DNA from: Notolepis coatsorum
Taxonomy: Eukaryota; Chordata; Actinopteri; Aulopiformes; Paralepididae
DNA length: 64,000 nucleotides
Assembly: GCA_963971535.1 (NCBI GenBank)
Contig: OZ020591.1
Span: forward strand, 14,725,577 to 14,789,576
Direction: 5' to 3'
Under the pieces are notes generated by a model. It was given only the letters and a program-made list of their open reading frames with translations, had not been told where the DNA came from and ran no database searches. Made by a program: the position numbers and the translations under genes. Positions 1 through 12,566 of this stretch are shown in pieces; position 1 is the stretch's first letter, and each line of letters opens with the position of its first letter.

Positions 1-243
1 CTGTATCACAAACAGTACTGTATTTGCAAATCTGGTATGTCATAAATGTATAGATGTAGCAGTACTGACTATCTGTATGTCATATATGTCCTGATGAATT
101 GAAAATGGGTGACCCTGATGTAAACAAGACGAAAGTCTTTCTCTGGTCTGCATCCCCTTAACAATTGTGTGTATTGAGCTGTACTGTATTGTACCCATTC
201 TGCAATCTGTTAATAAAGTTTTCAATCAATCAATCAATCAATC
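1..243 (+). mobile_element. LINE 3' end with (CAAT)n tail
   Basis: This is the 3' untranslated end of a fish LINE found at least fifteen times in the window. Landmarks in order are GGGTGACCCTGATGTAAAC, the TCTGGTCTGCATCCCCTTAA block, TGTACCCATTCTGCAATCTG and a terminal AATAAAGTTTTCAATCAATC. The complete 3' part of the family, with coding sequence, lies at 61140-62160. No coding sequence is present here, so it is a 5'-truncated copy, possibly continuing left of the window. Confidence 0.8.
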
Positions 244-290
244 GTTTACATAGATCCCCCATTTTCAACTTCACTTTCGTCTCGTTTACA

Positions 291-558
291 TAGGTACATA
301 GACAGTAATGTTACATCTAGACATTTATGACATACCAGATCTAGTAATAATAGAGTATATACATTTGAGGGGGAATACATTTACATTTAGTCATTTAGCT
401 GATGCTTTTATCCAAAGCGACTTATAGGTACATAGACAGTAATGTTACATCTAGACATTTATGACATACCAGATCTAGTAATAATAGAGTATATACATTT
501 GAGGGGGAATACATTTACATTTAGTCATTTAGCTGACGCTTTTATCCAAAGCGACTTA
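291..558 (+). repeat. Two-unit 134-bp tandem duplication
   Basis: Bases 291-424 are repeated almost exactly at 425-558. Each unit runs from TAGGTACATAGACAGTAATG to the teleost-wide repeat block TTTAGTCATTTAGCTGA and CCAAAGCGACTTA. Related sequence recurs at 54350-54480 and, inverted, at 55800-55920, so this is a dispersed repeat that has duplicated locally. Confidence 0.8.
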
Positions 559-579
559 CAAGTTCTGTACGACAAGCCA

Positions 580-925
580 TCAGCAACTTGCAATGGGCCT
601 GGTCTACAAGATACACTACACGACTAAGGTACCCATGTACATGTCAAAATACTTCCCAAAGGTCAGTGAATACCACGACCACAACACCAGAGGGAGCTCC
701 ACAAATCATGTTAAACCCAGATTCGGCTCAAACAAGGGACTAAACATGTTTCGCAATTATGCCACATCAATGTGGAACGCCCTACCCACAGCTGTAAAGG
801 AATGTGAATCACTACCCACTTTTAAAACCACTCTCAAGGAGCACCTACGGGAGACTGCAATTTGAAACTGGCCCCTGTAAATGTCCTAACCCAACCCCTC
901 CAATGTACAGTAAATGTCCTAACCC
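580..925 (+). mobile_element. LINE fragment, C-terminal end of ORF2
   Basis: Encodes about 90 residues matching the C-terminal end of the LINE protein at 61152-61739, including MWNALP and the final KEHLRE region. It is inserted into a teleost interspersed repeat: the flank ending GACAAGCCATCAG also occurs without the insertion at 53560-53572. The 3' end is truncated. It is a dead fragment of the tail, not the catalytic part. Confidence 0.75.
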
Positions 926-979
926 AATAATACACAAGACCTTCTTCTTGGAACCAAGTAATTTTCGTCGATAATCCAA

Positions 980-1438
980 TTTATCCACTCTGGTTGGATG
1001 GTGTGTATGTATGTATGTATGTATGTATGTATTGTGCTGTATAATGACAATATATTTTAATCAAATCTCATTTTGAAATCGCTACACTGCCTATGGACAC
1101 GACAGTGGCAGACAGCTTCGGAGGTGATTGCATTGCACCATGGTGATCCACTCAACAGGTAGCGATTTCAAAATGAGATTCGATTCAAATGTATTGTATT
1201 GTCATTATACAGCACAATACATACATACATACATACACACCATCCAACCAGAGTGGATAAATTAATTAAATGTAAAAAAAAATTAAAAATATTAACCAAG
1301 ACTAGTGCTTTGAACTTGTGACCATAGGATCCACAGCCAGCAGACAAACAAGGTGAGCTAAGTCAGACGTTAAAACTGAGTGACTAATCCATGATTTACA
1401 CTTGTGCCAATTGCGTTTGTCCCTAATCTTTAGGGACA
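980..1438. repeat. Palindromic repeat family, copy 1
   Basis: Arms of about 105 bp at 980-1085 and 1159-1268 are inverted copies of each other around a 73-base loop, starting TTATCCACTCTGGTTGGATG. The following 170 bases to 1438 are also shared with the second copy at 22197-22640, so the palindrome is part of a larger repeat unit. Bases 1311-1366, read on the minus strand, look faintly tRNA-like (TTAGCTCACC, then GGTCACAAGTTCAA), as in a SINE head. Confidence 0.75.
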
Positions 1439-1489
1439 AACGCAAGGTCGAGGGGCATCTAAATGGCTCTGACCCCCGGCGCATGTGGC

Positions 1490-2495
1490 AGGGCTGCGTG
1501 TACCACTTCCGCAACGGATTTGATTTCCGTGATCATAGCCATCCATCTCTAAAGCTAACCACTATTTGTAAAAGCCACAACCACGTTACCATATATAATA
1601 ATGTAAATCATTGTGTCGTTGCCTTTGTCCTTGCGGGTGTTTTGCCGGGGGAGCTTGTGGACGCGACAATAGTGGTGGTTGTAGGGTGTTTGAGCTTGTA
1701 GCGCTAGTTAGCTCATAGCTACCCAGCTTGTTAGCCAGCATGAATACCCAATTTAAAATGGTTCTCTCCTCCTTGTATACCCTTGTCCTCACAAGTATTC
1801 TGCCAGGGAACTTATGGACATGACAATAGTATTTATAAGGTGTTTGATCATTGTGTCGTTGTACATATTGTGTATACAGTACACCGTTGCCTTAAAAGCT
1901 AACGATAGCTGCGAGCTAACTAGGCTACAAGCTCAAACACCCTACAACCACCACTATTGTCGCGTCCACAACGCCCCCCGGCAGAACACCTGCAAGGACA
2001 AAGGCACACAAAGAGGAGAGAACCACCCCAAATCGGGCACTCATGCCGGCCAACAAGCGACCTGCGTCTATGCCTTCTACATCGGGCATTCATGGCTAAC
2101 AAGCTGGGTGTCGTGGTATGACGTTAGCACAACAATAGCTACCAGGCTAAGCTGCGTTAGCTTCTAACGGTGTATACACAATATGTACAACGACACAATG
2201 ATTTACATTATTACATATGGTAACGTGGTTGTGGCTTTTACAAATAGTGGTTAGCTTTAGAGATGGATGGCTATGATCACGGAGCAATAGTGCTGTTAGG
2301 TGAAACAGATAGAGCTTCATTCATCACTCGGCTAGTAGTAGCAAGGCTCTCTGGGTTGGCTGCTGCTAGCTGGTGTGTGACTCTCAGGCGTAAGCGGGGT
2401 AAGGGGGGCGTGCCAGCGTAGGGTCACGTGGGCTTAGTGGCCAATCAGGCCAACCCCGGAAATCAAATCCGTTGCGGAAGTGGTACACGCGGCAC
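1490..2495. repeat. Long imperfect palindrome
   Basis: Sequence from 1492 (GCTGCGTGTACCACTTCCGC) to about 1700 recurs inverted in two blocks at 1925-2010 and 2170-2290, and the outermost arm recurs at 2458-2493. The centre is a diverged non-palindromic stretch. It has the form of a foldback or MITE-like element interrupted by small indels. I see no gene in it. Confidence 0.65.
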
Positions 2496-2787
2496 GGCTT
2501 GCAGGCCATTACAGACTACAAACCCAAACACGCCACCCCCCCCGACCGCTGACCCCTCCCTCCCAGACGACCTAAACTACTTTTACGCCCATTTTGACAG
2601 GGACAACCACGAGAGGGCCATCACGACCCCCACCCCCGGCCAACCACCTGACCCTCACACTCTCCCCCACTGACGTGTTTCCGGAACTGTGCAAAACCAA
2701 CACACGAAAAGCTGCCGGACCCGATGGGATCCCCGGGCGGGTACTCAGTGTCTGTGCTGGGCAGCTGACAGGGGTCCTGACTGAGAT

Positions 2788-3277
2788 ATATATATATATA
2801 TTATATATATTTTTTTATCTTTCCCCCCCTCCTTTTTCCGATTTTTCTCCCATCCCACTGTTAGTCGTTATGCCAATCCCCTTCCTGGTCGTTGCGCACC
2901 CCCCCCCCCCCCCCCCCCCCCCCCCCTACTGTTGGTCCGGGAGGCCGGAGACTATCACATGCTTTCCTCCGACACATGTGCAGCCAGCCGGCAGCCAGCC
3001 TGGCAGTGCGGACTCTCACTGGGAGAGTGTAACGTGTGGAAGGTCACACTACCTCTCTCCAGATCCTTCCCTCGCTGTGCAGGCGCCCCGACCGAACTGT
3101 AGGAGTCGCTGTTTACAACGACCAGGACCCACCCACGCCGGCTTCCCACCCACTGACACTGCCAATTGTGTCAGCACGGACGACCGACAAGCCGGAGGTA
3201 CCGCTGGCAGTTGGATTCGATCCCACTGTCTCCGCGGTGGTAGGCAGACGCTTAGTCCGCTGCGCTACCCGGCCGCC
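2788..3277 (-). mobile_element. tRNA-derived SINE
   Basis: Read on the minus strand it begins with a tRNA-like head containing GGGTAGCGCAGCGG (A-box like) and GGGATCGAATCC (B-box like). It ends in a T/A- and TA-rich tail at 2788-2815. A direct repeat CCTGACTGAGAT flanks it at 2776-2787 and 3278-3289, which I read as the target duplication. It sits inside the LINE reading frame. A run of about 30 C at 2900-2926 lies in its body. Confidence 0.8.
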
Positions 3278-3477
3278 CCTGACTGAGATTTTCAATCTGT
3301 CCCTGGCCCAGGCAAAAGTTCCCACATGCTTCAAAGTCACCTCCATCATTCCTGGCCCTAAACACGCCTCCCCAGAGAGCCTCAATGACTACCGACCCGT
3401 AGCACTCACCTCCACCATCATGAAGTGCTTCGAGAGGCTAGTCCTGGCTCACCTTAAATCCTGCCTACCACCCTCAC

Positions 3478-3832
3478 TTGAACCCTACCAGTTTGCCTAC
3501 CACCCTCACTTGACTCCTACCAGTTTGCCTACCGCCCCCTCACTTGACCCCTACCAGTTTGCCTACCACCCTCACTTGACCCCTACCAGTTTGCCTACCA
3601 CCCTCACTTGACCCCTACCAGTTTGCCTACCACCCTCACTTGACCCCTACCAGTTTGCCTACCACCCTCACTTGACCCCTACCAGTTTGCCTACCACCCT
3701 CACTTGACCCCTACCAGTTTGCCTACCACCCTCACTTGACCCCTACCAGTTTGCCTACCACCCTCACATGACCCCTACCAGTTTGCCTACCGCCCTCACT
3801 TGACCCCTACCAGTTTGCCTACCGCCAGAACA
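3478..3832 (+). repeat. 32-bp minisatellite derived from LINE RT sequence
   Basis: About eleven units of 32 bp containing CCCCTACCAGTTTGCCTACC, a codon stretch from the LINE reverse transcriptase PYQFAY motif. The period is not a multiple of three, so the array cannot encode a constant peptide repeat. Confidence 0.9.
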
Positions 3833-3879
3833 GGTGTAATGACAATAAAGTGAATCTAATCTAATCTAAAAAATTATGT

Positions 3880-4495
3880 CATTGATTGAAAAGTAGAGCC
3901 AGGTACTAATATTTAATTGTGTGCCCAGGTAAACGAGAAGCCATTCTTCCTGTTTTCAATGATCAATATTGAGATATGGGGGAAGGCCAATACCAGTGAT
4001 GTATAGAGATATCCAGGAGAGGTCATATTCCAGGTGGAGTGAACTCCTATTGAGCGGAGCATTTAACGCCTTACTTTTATAAATAATAAAGTACCTTGGA
4101 CCTGATGAGGAACTAAATGTTAACAAAGTATATAGAACAAATATTATTCACCAGATTTGTATTTGAGGTAAACAGATGGATAGGTCTTTACTGAATGTGT
4201 CATTAGGAAGGGAAGTAGAAGCCATTCTGGAAGGATTTCAGGTAATCGGGTCTGAGACTTGAGTAACAATAATCAATAGTTTAACATCAAATTCCTCAAT
4301 AGGTGCTTAATCATGATTATTATGCTCTCTAAAGTAAATGTTACTGTATTTATAAAGGACCTTTCAATACAGTTAAGTAACAAAGAAACACAAAGAAAAA
4401 AAAAATTGATTTTACACATTAAGAAAAATGCCTATTGGTTGTTTTTAAAATTCAAATCAAACTTTATTTATATAGAGCCTTTTGTGCAAGATTGA
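3880..4495. other. AT-rich sequence without recognised features
   Basis: No long reading frame, terminal repeat or family motif was seen. The stretch just before the TAA microsatellite (CTTTATTTATATAGAGCC) resembles a common fish repeat start. Confidence 0.5.
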
Positions 4496-5430
<935 letters not shown>

Positions 5431-6308
5431 CCAGGAGTTCAACACTTTTAATCCCTATCAGATTTGGATTGTGGGTAGTTCTAAACCAAAAAACAGGATC
5501 AGGATCACTTTGATATCCGATCAGATCAGGAAATCAAATCCAAGCTTTAATCTGGATCAAATCTTCAAAACGGGTATTTCAAACCGACAACACAGGATTG
5601 GGATCAATTTGATCCCAAAAAACAGGATTCTCTTGATCCCATCAGAGGGGTGGATTTCCAAAAGAATATGTTTCAATATAAATAAGATGGCAAAGTTTGT
5701 TAACTGAAATAATACACAATTCTTAGCCTTCATGGCAAATCAATATTTTTTTTTGTCACGTTAATGGTGGCCTATTTTGTTTTCAACCAAATGCTGATGA
5801 CATAAATGTTTATGCTCATAAAAGTATCACAACAAAGATTGTCAATCACAAATGTAATTTAGGTTAAAGAAAAAATATCTTCAACAAAAAAAAAGTCCAT
5901 CTGTCATCACCTTCAGCAAACAGAAATCTCACTTAGAATTCAGCTCCTCAAAGCACGTCTGGATTGGTTTTTTTTATGTTACTGTGGGAGTCTTTTTTTT
6001 AAATAATTACAATTCCATTATGATTTGATGTCCTTTATGTATTTAACAATATAATTAGACATTATAGATGTCTCTGCAATGTGGTCCTTGTCTTCCTTTT
6101 TTCCCATCGGAGATCGGTAGGATTAAAGCACTGATATTCGGATCTAGTCATCTTGAAAAGTCTCAATCTGGATCAGGGTGATCCTATCCTGGATTGCTTT
6201 GAAATACCGGGACAAAATCTGGCCGAGTTGTCTGATCCTGGATCACAAAAAATGGGATTTAAAAATGGGATCGGATCAGATAGGGATTAAAAGTGTTGAA
6301 CTCCTGGG
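5431..6308. mobile_element. hAT-like element, non-autonomous
   Basis: Terminal inverted repeats CCAGGAGTTCAACACTTTTA and its complement bound 878 bp. Flanks GCCTGGGC (5423-5430) and CCCTGGGC (6309-6316) match at 7 of 8 bases, consistent with an 8-bp hAT target duplication. The interior is rich in GGATCAGGATC-type motifs and has no transposase. Confidence 0.7.
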
Positions 6309-7585
6309 CCCTGGGCATAGAAGCTCCTTCTGAGTCTCTCTGTACTGGCCATGAGACTCCGGTAGCGCTTGCCTCCAGTACTGCGCTACATTAACCACTA
6401 GAGAGCAACCACCGGTCTCATCAGTCTTGGATATGTCAAAGATTAGACAAAATATTGACTTTGATGCATTATTCGTTTTTGTGTAGCAGATTTACAATTC
6501 TGTAATAATTCTTAAGTAATTTGAGGACATAAATGTCCCATTAACTCCCATTAAAACCACATGTTTTAATCTCATAGCCATTACAAATAATAATCATGCA
6601 TTCTGTAATGTTAGGGTTTCATCTTTGAGAAAAATAGTAAAGTTTGTCATTTTTACTGTTCACCACTCAAATCTGCCATTTCCCCATTATAGGCCCATAG
6701 AAAGTGGGTGTGTTTGCTGTTTCGTGTCTTTGAAGTAGACAGACTGACCTTAGGTTGACCTTATTGCAGAACTTGTAATGTCTGATATAGTTACTTTAGT
6801 ATACTGTCATACACAGCCATACATGCACTATTTCAAGTAAATAAAAACATGGCTCCCCTTCTCTTACACTTCAAAGAGGTCACTGTGGAGATGGCAGCAA
6901 ACAGGTCTCACCCATGCAGAGGGGAAAACATTCTATCCTCTGGACTGGACAGGATATTCCTTTAGTGATCCCCTTTGGGAGATTCAGTCGTCATAGCAGT
7001 AGGAGGGGAACAGATAATGCTCACGGTAATAGGAGAGTAATATATATAGGCAATAAACAAATTAAATCTAAATATACAATTTTAATAAAATAAACCATAT
7101 ACACAGAGGTGCAGATGATGGTCTGTATACCCTATTGGTCATAATATAAGTTACAATCAATATAAGCAATATAAAATATGACAAAGTAAACCGTATACAC
7201 AATTAACACAAAGGTGCAGAGGATGGTCATAATAATATGCGTTATAGTCCATGCAGGGTTATCACCTCTAATTCCATTCTCTTTTTCATATATTAAAATT
7301 AATATTCTTCCACAAATTAGCGTTTTCAGCTCCATGCTCCCTCTGGCAGACTCAAACTTTCAACCCTCCAGAGGGAAAAAGGTGAAGGTGGATCGGGACT
7401 ACCAACCTTCCAATGGTACTATTGGTGTCTTGGCACCCGATATAGAGGGAAATTCTGTACGGCCCTCATAGGTTACAATTACAATATGTAATCTATTCCA
7501 ATATATCTATCAAACAATCAAAAAACTAATTTGGCTCCATCATTATTGAGCTAATCTCAGTTCGCAGGCTTGCAGAAAATCTCAG
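6309..7585. other. Unassigned intergenic sequence
   Basis: No recognisable gene. An internal partial duplication (ACCATATACACAGAGGTGCA near 7093, and CCGTATACACAATTAACACA near 7191) and AT-rich stretches are present. The 85-codon frame at 7214-7471 has no recognisable domain. Confidence 0.4.
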
Positions 7586-7589
7586 GAAA

Positions 7590-8195
7590 ATGACACCAAA
7601 TTTGTACCTTCAATCGCCCATGATAACACTGGTCTCCAGTTGGGAGGCGTCCAATACTGCCCCCCAGTGGTGCAATAAGGGAGTTCTTACACTTGCTGAT
7701 TTGTTTGGGGTAGAGGGTCTCTGCTCATTCCAAGACATTCAGAAACACTTTAATTCACCTGGCACTTTCTTCTAGCTTCTATTGCGCACAGCAATGGTGT
7801 ACCTTGGGATAGTCAATTAGGTACCCAACCATTTCACACAATATTTACCAGACCCAGGGGTCTGGTCTCAGCGGTTTACGCCATGTTGGCAAAGACTTCT
7901 TCAAAGCCTCTACCCATTGATAGAGTGTGCCAGTGTGGATATACCATTCAATAGCAGCAGTCTAAATGGGCTATTAATCTGGCAAAACATTTTGCTATCC
8001 TCCAGAATTCCCAACCACCAAGTCATCCATTTTGATTTTATACATAGGACATACTTTACTCCATGCATATTACATAAAGAAAGCCATACCATCACCTAAA
8101 AGCGCTTTGTGCACACAAAAACGCCTTGTGTACCTTTTTCCATATAGTATGGGAGTGCTCAGGATTGGTTGATTTCTGGAGGAAGGATGCTTATG
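7590..8195 (+). mobile_element. L1-like LINE ORF2 C-terminal relic
   Basis: In broken frames it encodes the post-RT region of L1-type LINEs: GVLTLADLF followed by SFQDIQKHFNSP, then NHQVIHFDFIHRTYFTP, then a terminal HIVWECSG resembling the Cys/His knuckle zone. Frameshifts separate these blocks. It belongs to a different clade from the CR1/L2-like LINEs of the window. Confidence 0.6.
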
Positions 8196-8215
8196 GTTGT
8201 CCTTCTTATTGATTG

Positions 8216-8256
8216 ATTGATTGAAAACGTATTAACAGATTGCAGAATGGGTACAA
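8216..8256 (-). mobile_element. LINE 3' tip, inverted
   Basis: The minus-strand copy of the LINE 3' end (CCCATTCTGCAATCTGTTAA, then CAATCAATCAAT) lies immediately upstream of a plus-strand copy of the same family at 8280. Confidence 0.6.
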
Positions 8257-8279
8257 TACTAAGAGGATGCAGACCAGAA

Positions 8280-8960
8280 AAATCGGCTCAAACAAGGGAC
8301 TAAACACGTTTCGCAATTATGCCACATCAATGTGGAACGCCCTACCCAAAGCTGTAAAGGAATGTGAATCCCTACCCACATTCAAAACCGCTCTTAAAGA
8401 GCACCTACGGGAGGCTGCAATTCGAAACTGGCCACCGTAAATGTCCAAACCCCCCCACTCCCTCGTAATAGAGTCACAGTCTCCTCCCCACCGCATGTAT
8501 ATTTCTCTCCCACCCACCCACCCCCTCCTAATGTACAGTCCCCTCCCCATCATATACTCTGTCAGGATCTATGGGTAACAGTACTGTATATTTGCATATC
8601 GTATGTCACAAATGTAACAGTACTAAATACCTGTATGTCATGTATGTCCCTATGCCATAAATGTCATGTATGTTGTGTATGTCATAAATGTCACTATGAA
8701 TGAAAATGGGGGACCCTGATGTAAACAAGACAAACGTCTTTATCTGGTCTGCATCCCCTTAACAATTGTGTGTATTGGGCCGTACTGTATTGTACCCATT
8801 CTGCAATCTGTTAAATAAAGTTTTCATTCATTCATGCATGCATTCATTCATTCATTCATTCATTCATTCATTCATTCATTCATTCATTCATTCATTCATT
8901 CATTCATTCATTCATTCATTCATTCATTCATTCATTCATTCATTCATGCATTCATTCATT
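8280..8960 (+). mobile_element. LINE 3' end with ORF2 C-terminus and (ATTC)n tail
   Basis: Encodes the last 50 or so residues of the LINE protein (TFRNYATSMWNALPKA onward) up to the stop at 8440. The 3' UTR follows, ending AAATAAAGTTTTCATTCATT, then a 130-bp run of ATTC repeats. The long IHSF peptide repeats are translations of that run. Confidence 0.85.
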
Positions 8961-9039
8961 CATCATCCCTGATTCCCTCTCTCTCGCACTCTCTCCAACA
9001 GCACGTCTCAACCGAGCCTGGTCAGGGGGGAGGGGCTAG

Positions 9040-9330
9040 GCCCAATGTGGAGTGACGTCCCCTCTCCGCCAATAAGCGCGCGGTCTGTCGCGGCTACACC
9101 CTTTCCCCGTGTGAGGCAGCTATTGGCTGTTTATTTCCAAAGGGGCGGGGCGTGGGGTGCCGCGTGACGCAGACGTAGCTGATTGGTCCAGCCCTCCCTG
9201 ACGTCACCAGGAAATACGGAAATGCCATGCAATGTCTCGTCCTAGCCACCAGGGGCACCACACTCCATGCTTCACCTCGTTGTCGTTGTCTGTGGCTATA
9301 ACGAGCTAATGCTGCTAATCTCTAACGTTA
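9040..9330 (+). promoter_or_regulatory. CpG-rich CCAAT/CRE promoter of zinc-finger gene
   Basis: A CpG- and GC-rich stretch with several CCAAT boxes in either orientation (CCGCCAATAAG, CTATTGGCTG, CTGATTGGTCC), a GGGGCGGGG GC box and a perfect CRE palindrome TGACGTCA at 9199-9206. It precedes the exon-like block with ATG at 9456. The part from 9155 onward is duplicated at 54190-54221 and 56841-56990 in front of a second copy of the exon. Promoter function is inferred from composition and position. Confidence 0.6.
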
Positions 9331-9455
9331 ACTCTCTGAACAGATCTAGATGCAGTGATCGTGTAAAGAACGGACTAACTGCAGCTGCTGGAGACAGATT
9401 TGAACTAAGGAGGAGTCGAGACTGGCCGTAAACTTCAGAGTGTTGTGAAAGTGAG

Positions 9456-9474
9456 ATGAAGAAACACAAAGCAG
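9456..9474 (+). CDS. Zinc-finger gene exon 1, coding part
   Basis: An ATG at 9456 opens six codons (MKKHKA) plus one base, followed directly by a splice donor GTTTGT at 9475. The upstream 130 bases (from about 9330) would be 5' UTR. The leftover G would pair with the AC that begins the exon at 31087 to give a GAC codon, so the splice phase fits exactly. The exon and its surroundings are conserved almost unchanged at 57111-57129. Such a very short first coding exon joined to an acidic-plus-C2H2 exon is normal for fish zinc-finger genes. Transcript evidence is not available here, so the join is inferred. Confidence 0.55.
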
Positions 9475-9703
9475 GTTTGTTTAATCAGAAGGTCCTTTGG
9501 ACATTATTCTTTGATCAATATGTTCCCGTTTGTTATTACGGTATTTCACAATTGCCTAACCCTTAATAATAATGTACCCAACAGTTAGACCAGCGGTGCT
9601 GCCATAAATAAAACATTAGATGCGACATTACGCCATAAATCATGTGATAACCGTCCGCCATCTTACCTGGATATTGTTTAGGCAGCAACTATGTTTGTCG
9701 GCT

Positions 9704-9951
9704 GTGCAGCCTAGTTACTGTACTAACATGATCAGAGAGACTAGTGCAGCCTAGTTACTGTACTAACGTGATCAGAGAGACTAGTGCAGCCTAGTTACTG
9801 TACTAACATGATCAGAGAGACTAGTGCAGCCTAGTTACTGTACTAACATGATCAGAGAGACGAGTGCAGCCTAGTTACTGTACTAACATGATCAGAGAGA
9901 CTAGTGCAGCCTAGTTACTGTACTAACATGATCAGAGAGACTATTGCAGCC
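9704..9951 (+). repeat. 40-bp minisatellite, about 6 units
   Basis: Units of GTGCAGCCTAGTTACTGTAC followed by TAACATGATCAGAGAGACTA, with few differences. A LINE insertion breaks the array at about 9952, and the last partial unit resumes at 11052. The same array at 57361-58080 has 18 units. Confidence 0.95.
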
Positions 9952-11051
9952 TTGTTAAATGGGGGACCCTGATGTAAACAAGACGAAAGTCTTTCTCTGG
10001 TCTGCATCCCCTTAACAATTGTGTGTATTGTTGAGCTGTACTGTATTGTACCCATTCTGCAATCTGTTATTACACTTTGACTGCCGGGACCCGTCTTTAG
10101 ACGTCTTTCCTGGCCATGCTAAAGTTGCCGGGGGACGCTGTACAGCGTCCTTATATCAATATTTCAAAAATCTGTGATCGGATTCATAATCCCCCTCCGC
10201 TGGCCTGAGATCCACCAGCAGGACCCACTGAGCTCTCTGGCGGTTCAGGAGCGCCATCTGGTGGCCGATCGGCGCAACCGCTTAACACGAAGCGCAGTAG
10301 AGGTTTTGCTGGTCGGCCCTATTACTTCCGGGCACTCGGTATAGGTTCCGGCACTCTAGCTCGTCACACTACATAGCGATCGATTGCCAATAACTCGATA
10401 AACAACATGATTTGGACGTATATACCATTATACAAGCTGGAGATGGACCGGGTAATAATATATCCCATAATGATAAAATTTCTACTTGACGATGATCGCC
10501 CAACGGCGCGCGGAGACTGGGGTGAGTTTCAGCGTGTAACGTTACCATCTTCGATACTAACTGCTTTTATCAACATTTGACCCACATTAGATGATTGGTA
10601 TAACGCTGCCCACGGAATTATAAACGCCCCCTAGCCCATCCGGTCAACATCAGATGACGTGTAGTAACTTCTAGAAGTACGTCTAGTTGGAATTTTTTAT
10701 ATCGCGCTGATTGCCATCAAACTGTATTTCATCATCAATATAATGCATTTGGGGCTATATATCACGTTCTGGAGAAAGCTGCAGAAAGAGATGAAAACAT
10801 ACTTATACATTACATTAGACCATACTTTACTATGAATATGTGAATGAAAAAGTTTAACGTTGCTACACAATGAACAATACATATAGGACTTTGAATGGGC
10901 CCTAATAATGGCAATGTAGCAATAGAATTTAAAAAGTTATAGCCCTGCAAAGAAGGGGACTTTCTCCATAGACAAATAGCGCTGGCAATCTATGGTATAT
11001 CATTAATTTAACCCAAGGCAACCAAAGTAAAGTTTTCAATCAATCAATCAA
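9952..11051 (+). mobile_element. LINE 3' end split by a second insertion
   Basis: A LINE 3' UTR (9958-10069) continues at 11030 with AAGTTTTCAATCAATC. Between them lies a 960-bp insertion (10070-11029) with short imperfect inverted ends, ACTTTGACTGCC and GGCAACCAAAGT. That shape and the TTA-rich junction resemble a piggyBac-like element, but a clean TTAA duplication is not preserved. No transposase frame is seen. The whole block interrupts the 40-bp minisatellite. Confidence 0.65.
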
Positions 11052-12429
11052 TTACTGTACTAACATGACCAGAGAGACTGAGGAGGCTGGCATCACTTTA
11101 TACACATGAGTATGGAGGAGATTAGATCACACAAGGCTCAACTACTCTCTTTCTAACACACACACACATGCACACACAAGACACTCTGACGTCACGAGAC
11201 CGCCGCCATCGTAGTTTTGGGGACAACCAGCAAAAGTGAGCTCCGTTTTTAAAAAGTAGTAACATATAAACATGAAAAAGGCATGTAGGCTACTTGAAGC
11301 CTCCAGTGCACACCAGTGGAGGCTGCCGACCAATTTTTTAGGTGAAGCACAAATTATTATATTATATTATATATTAAATTATATTTTTTAAACATCCCCA
11401 ACGCTGCAACACCCCCATTCCTCCCAGGTGTCAGGCTCCTCATTCGCTTCCATTCATTTTGGGGACCATGTTTAAATATCATACTTCTGAAGTATACACA
11501 AACTATACTGCTGTGACGATTTCAATAACACAGACCATTCTGAGTCAATGGTATGCAAAACTGTACATTGGAATATCTAACATGTATTTACCACCTTCCT
11601 CTGCACGAGGCCACAGATGGGTTTTATGTAACACAAGGACAATGAATGAATGAATGAATTTATTCACACACACACACGATACATTACATGTGAGTATCCT
11701 CATGTGATGTAACAATGTCGCAAATTGTGTGCATGTGCCAGGTCTCCCAAGAAGCTATTTAAAGCTTTTGGAGGGAGCCTGAACACAGATACAAACAGAA
11801 TATAAACAACAAAACAATAAACAAAAAACAAAACAAAACAATACAACGTGGGTAGGTTTACACACCTACATACTAACTGACATATAACAGAGATACATAA
11901 TACAGACAAGTGTATTCCTAAGTTATAATTTTTTAATTAGAGATATGATTTAAGCAGTTTCAGTGATTTTTTAAAGGTTTTAAAGGTTTTAGTCATTTTT
12001 TGATTTTCGTCAAGCTTGTTCCAGATCTGTGGACCCCTACAAGCTATGCTTAGGCTAGCACAATTGAGCCTTCTCCTCTTGCCAAATATAAGATGCTTAT
12101 TTCTTGTGTTGAACTTGTGGATGTGCAGTGGTTGGCAGACTGGGACAAGCTCAGACAGTCTTCATTCAGACAATGAATGAATGAGAGAGAGAGACAGAGA
12201 GAGACCACGGCGGGTTTATATTAACACAACAGAACTGAATGAGAGAGAGAGAGACAGAGAGAGAGTGTGTGTGTGTGATAACAAGTATACTATAATCACA
12301 GGTGTATTATGGTGCAGTGCAGGGTCCATGTGTGTGGCTTGTGTCCAATAACAATAGTCCATGTATCTTTTGTGTGTGCGTGTGTTTAAGACTGTGGTCT
12401 TTGAGAATGTTATAGTTCTTCTTTCTACA

Positions 12430-12566
12430 CATGAATGAATGAATGAATGATGAATGAAAACTTTATTTAACAGATTGCAGAATGGGTACAATACAGTACG
12501 GCTCAATACACACAATTGTTAAGGGGATGCAGACCAGAGAAAGACTTTCGTCTTGTTTACATCAAT
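12430..12566 (-). mobile_element. LINE 3' end
   Basis: Minus-strand copy: the (ATTC)n tail appears as GAATGAATGAATG at 12432, followed by AGATTGCAGAATGGGTACAA and GGGGATGCAGACC. Nested in the hAT element 11314-14231. Confidence 0.85.

Larger units (their letters stand above)
2494..3870 (+). mobile_element. CR1/L2-like LINE reverse transcriptase fragment
   Basis: A broken reading frame encodes the start of a LINE reverse transcriptase: KAAGPDGIP, then [10 protein letters not shown] and IMKCFERLV, which are RT motifs of the jockey/CR1/L2 group. The frame is interrupted at 2788-3277 by a SINE and resumes afterwards. After the PYQFAY motif the sequence dissolves into a 32-bp minisatellite and then jumps to a 3' end, GACAATAAAGTGAATCTAATC. 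The catalytic YADD region and C-terminus are absent. Confidence 0.75.

Noticed and set aside
8766-9055. Frames encoding (IHSF)n peptides
   Set aside because: Translation of the ATTC tail of a LINE.
10070-11029. Firm piggyBac call for the insertion in the LINE 3' UTR
   Set aside because: The inverted ends are short and imperfect and no TTAA duplication is preserved, so it is left as an unclassified insertion.
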